This document shows positions 62,671 to 64,000 of a stretch of DNA of 64,000 bases, piece by piece. The position numbers and the translations under genes are program-made. Numbering within the stretch: position 1 is the stretch's first letter; each line of letters begins with the position of its first letter. Source of the DNA: JANOZM01 sp031429355 (GTDB lineage: Bacteria; Pseudomonadota; Gammaproteobacteria; Burkholderiales; Burkholderiaceae_E); the NCBI GenBank assembly GCA_031429355.1, contig JANOZM010000004.1, forward strand, positions 1 to 64,000, written 5' to 3'. The notes beneath the pieces are model-generated. The model was not told where the DNA came from. It saw only the letters and a list, made by a program, of their open reading frames with translations, and searched no databases.

Positions 62671-64000
62671 ATGTGCCCCCAAATTGTTGCTTGCAGTCCA
62701 TGGCTAACTTTTCTTCACAACCGGCTCTTGCATTTTCGATTCAGCAAAGCTTTACAGTTTTGTGTAGCTAAACTTTTACTAGCCTGCATCGTGCTGTCCG
62801 TCGCACCGACAGCTTTTGCGGCTTACATTAATCGTTACACCACGACCACCAATGGCGCGATTACCTTTACGGGCAATAGTCTTGGCTTAGATGGTTCGAC
62901 GACCGCTGGAACGCCGGGAACTTCTGGCTCAATCGGCGCATTTATTACAACAGACCAAACCCTAAAGTATTTAAACTTTCCTTTCGGCACCACCAATGAT
63001 TGGACGAAAAACGGCTCTTCCGCCAATTTATCTATACCAGCGGGCAGCACCATTCTGTATGCAGAGATCGTTTGGACCGGTACTTACGCTTATGGAACTC
63101 AAAACGTTTTAGCGAACCTCAATGATCCGATTACGTTTAAAACGCCCTTAGGTACTTACAGCATTAGCCCAGACGCAGCGACTTCTCAAACGGCCGGAGC
63201 GGTGAGCACCACTGGTGGTCCATGTACAACGCCCTATTGCCGATATGTACGATCCGCAAACGTTACCGGTTTAGTTACATTAGGACAGGCTGGTACATAC
63301 GAAGTTGGCAAAGTACCTGGCACTGCCAACACTGAAGCAAACAACAATGCGGCGGGCTGGACTTTAGCCGTTGTTTACGGCAACTCATCCTTACCGTCGC
63401 GTAACATGACTTTATTTGTAGGCGCAGAATTAGGTGGCGCAGCACCGACCAGCGTTAGTGGTTTTTGTACTAATTTAGTAGGTCCAGTCAAAGGCCGACT
63501 ATTAGTCAGCGCGCTCGAAGGCGATGTAAGAATTTTAAATGACAAAATGCGTTTTGGACCCAGCGCTGCAACACTGGTAGATCTTTCGGGTCCAAATAAT
63601 AACGTTAACAACTTCTTTGCTGGTGCAATAAACGGCGACAACGGCGCTGTCAATACGACAGGTAGTTTTGGGACCAGTAATCACACAACAACACCAACTG
63701 TTGGCGCACGCCAAGGTTACGACATTACCAACATCGATGTATCCAGTGCATTGGTAAACAATCAAACTTCCGCCGTCGCACAAGGTGCAACCGACGGCGA
63801 CCAGTACACCATTAACGCGCTCGCTATTCAAATTGATGTTGGTGCGCCAAAGTTCCCAGTAACAGTAAAAGCCGCTGATCGCACGATTACGCACATTGGC
63901 GAAACGATCACTTACACAATTACATTAGACAATACCGCGGGAACCGCCAACGCAGCTAATGTACTGTTTACCGATACACCACCTGCGGGTATGAGTTTTG
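62671..64000 (+). CDS. Secreted DUF11 protein, partial (runs off the window)
   Basis: Open from ATG 62671, two bases after the giant gene stop, to the end of the window: at least 443 residues. A signal peptide ends PTAFA-AYINRY. The first 370 residues are a Thr/Gly-rich beta region (SIPAGSTILYAEIVWTGTYA, PDAATSQTAG) and then a DUF11 domain begins (VTVKAADRTITHIGETITYT). The C-terminus, and so any anchor, is outside. Probably the fourth gene of this operon. Confidence 0.75.
   Translation, partial: MCPQIVACSPWLTFLHNRLLHFRFSKALQFCVAKLLLACIVLSVAPTAFAAYINRYTTTTNGAITFTGNSLGLDGSTTAGTPGTSGSIGAFITTDQTLKYLNFPFGTTNDWTKNGSSANLSIPAGSTILYAEIVWTGTYAYGTQNVLANLNDPITFKTPLGTYSISPDAATSQTAGAVSTTGGPCTTPYCRYVRSANVTGLVTLGQAGTYEVGKVPGTANTEANNNAAGWTLAVVYGNSSLPSRNMTLFVGAELGGAAPTSVSGFCTNLVGPVKGRLLVSALEGDVRILNDKMRFGPSAATLVDLSGPNNNVNNFFAGAINGDNGAVNTTGSFGTSNHTTTPTVGARQGYDITNIDVSSALVNNQTSAVAQGATDGDQYTINALAIQIDVGAPKFPVTVKAADRTITHIGETITYTITLDNTAGTANAANVLFTDTPPAGMSF

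Noticed and set aside
1..64000. CRISPR arrays, rRNA or tRNA genes
   Set aside because: No regularly spaced direct repeats and no cloverleaf or rRNA sequence were recognised.

Overview
The window looks like chromosomal DNA of a betaproteobacterium, most likely Burkholderiales. The grounds are an orphan Bug/TctC-type solute receptor under a LysR regulator, the mnmG-rsmG-parA-parB cluster next to two perfect parS sites, GTP-dependent PEP carboxykinase, and IS elements of types common in that order. Base composition is moderate, and the 10-24 kb accessory part looks more AT-rich than the rest. No rRNA, tRNA or CRISPR array was recognised.

Layout. 0-8.5 kb: a secreted protein, a crotonase, a TetR-DUF1428 fusion regulator heading a set of AHSA1/SnoaL-type genes, then a LysR regulator divergent from a Bug receptor - hydroxypyruvate isomerase - tartronate semialdehyde reductase operon. 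8.6-24.5 kb: an accessory island of decayed insertion sequences (IS3/IS51-like, a hybrid IS66, a degenerate IS3/IS407-like copy, an IS91 scrap and isolated IS ends) with three intact two-gene cassettes between them: (i) a PD-(D/E)XK-SF1 helicase fusion with a DUF2290-like partner, (ii) a two-TM membrane protein with a P-loop ATPase, (iii) a radical SAM/SPASM maturase with a 64-residue precursor ending in three tandem F-D-L-x repeats, a probable RiPP. 24.7-30 kb: two helix-turn-helix proteins and a YejABE-type oligopeptide transporter without its ATPase. 29.9-35.5 kb: parB, parA, rsmG, mnmG and a 1.3 kb non-coding stretch with two parS sites, which suggests proximity to the replication origin. 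35.5-52.4 kb: ordinary metabolism and membrane genes (two aldehyde dehydrogenases, IclR-PdxA-threonine aldolase, two patatins, pckG, a CPA2 antiporter, serine/threonine dehydratase, TspO, MOSC and others). 52.7-64 kb: a four-gene operon of secreted DUF11 proteins, including a 2144-residue protein with a predicted outer-membrane barrel; the last gene runs off the window.

How the genes work together. Chromosome segregation (ParA, ParB, parS) and translation maintenance (MnmG, RsmG) form the housekeeping core. The catabolic modules each have their own regulator (LysR, IclR, TetR). The island cassettes look like defence or competition functions kept while the mobile elements around them decayed. 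The DUF11 operon probably builds a cell-surface structure. The best candidate for an undescribed system is the F-D-L repeat RiPP; the membrane protein/ATPase pair is second.
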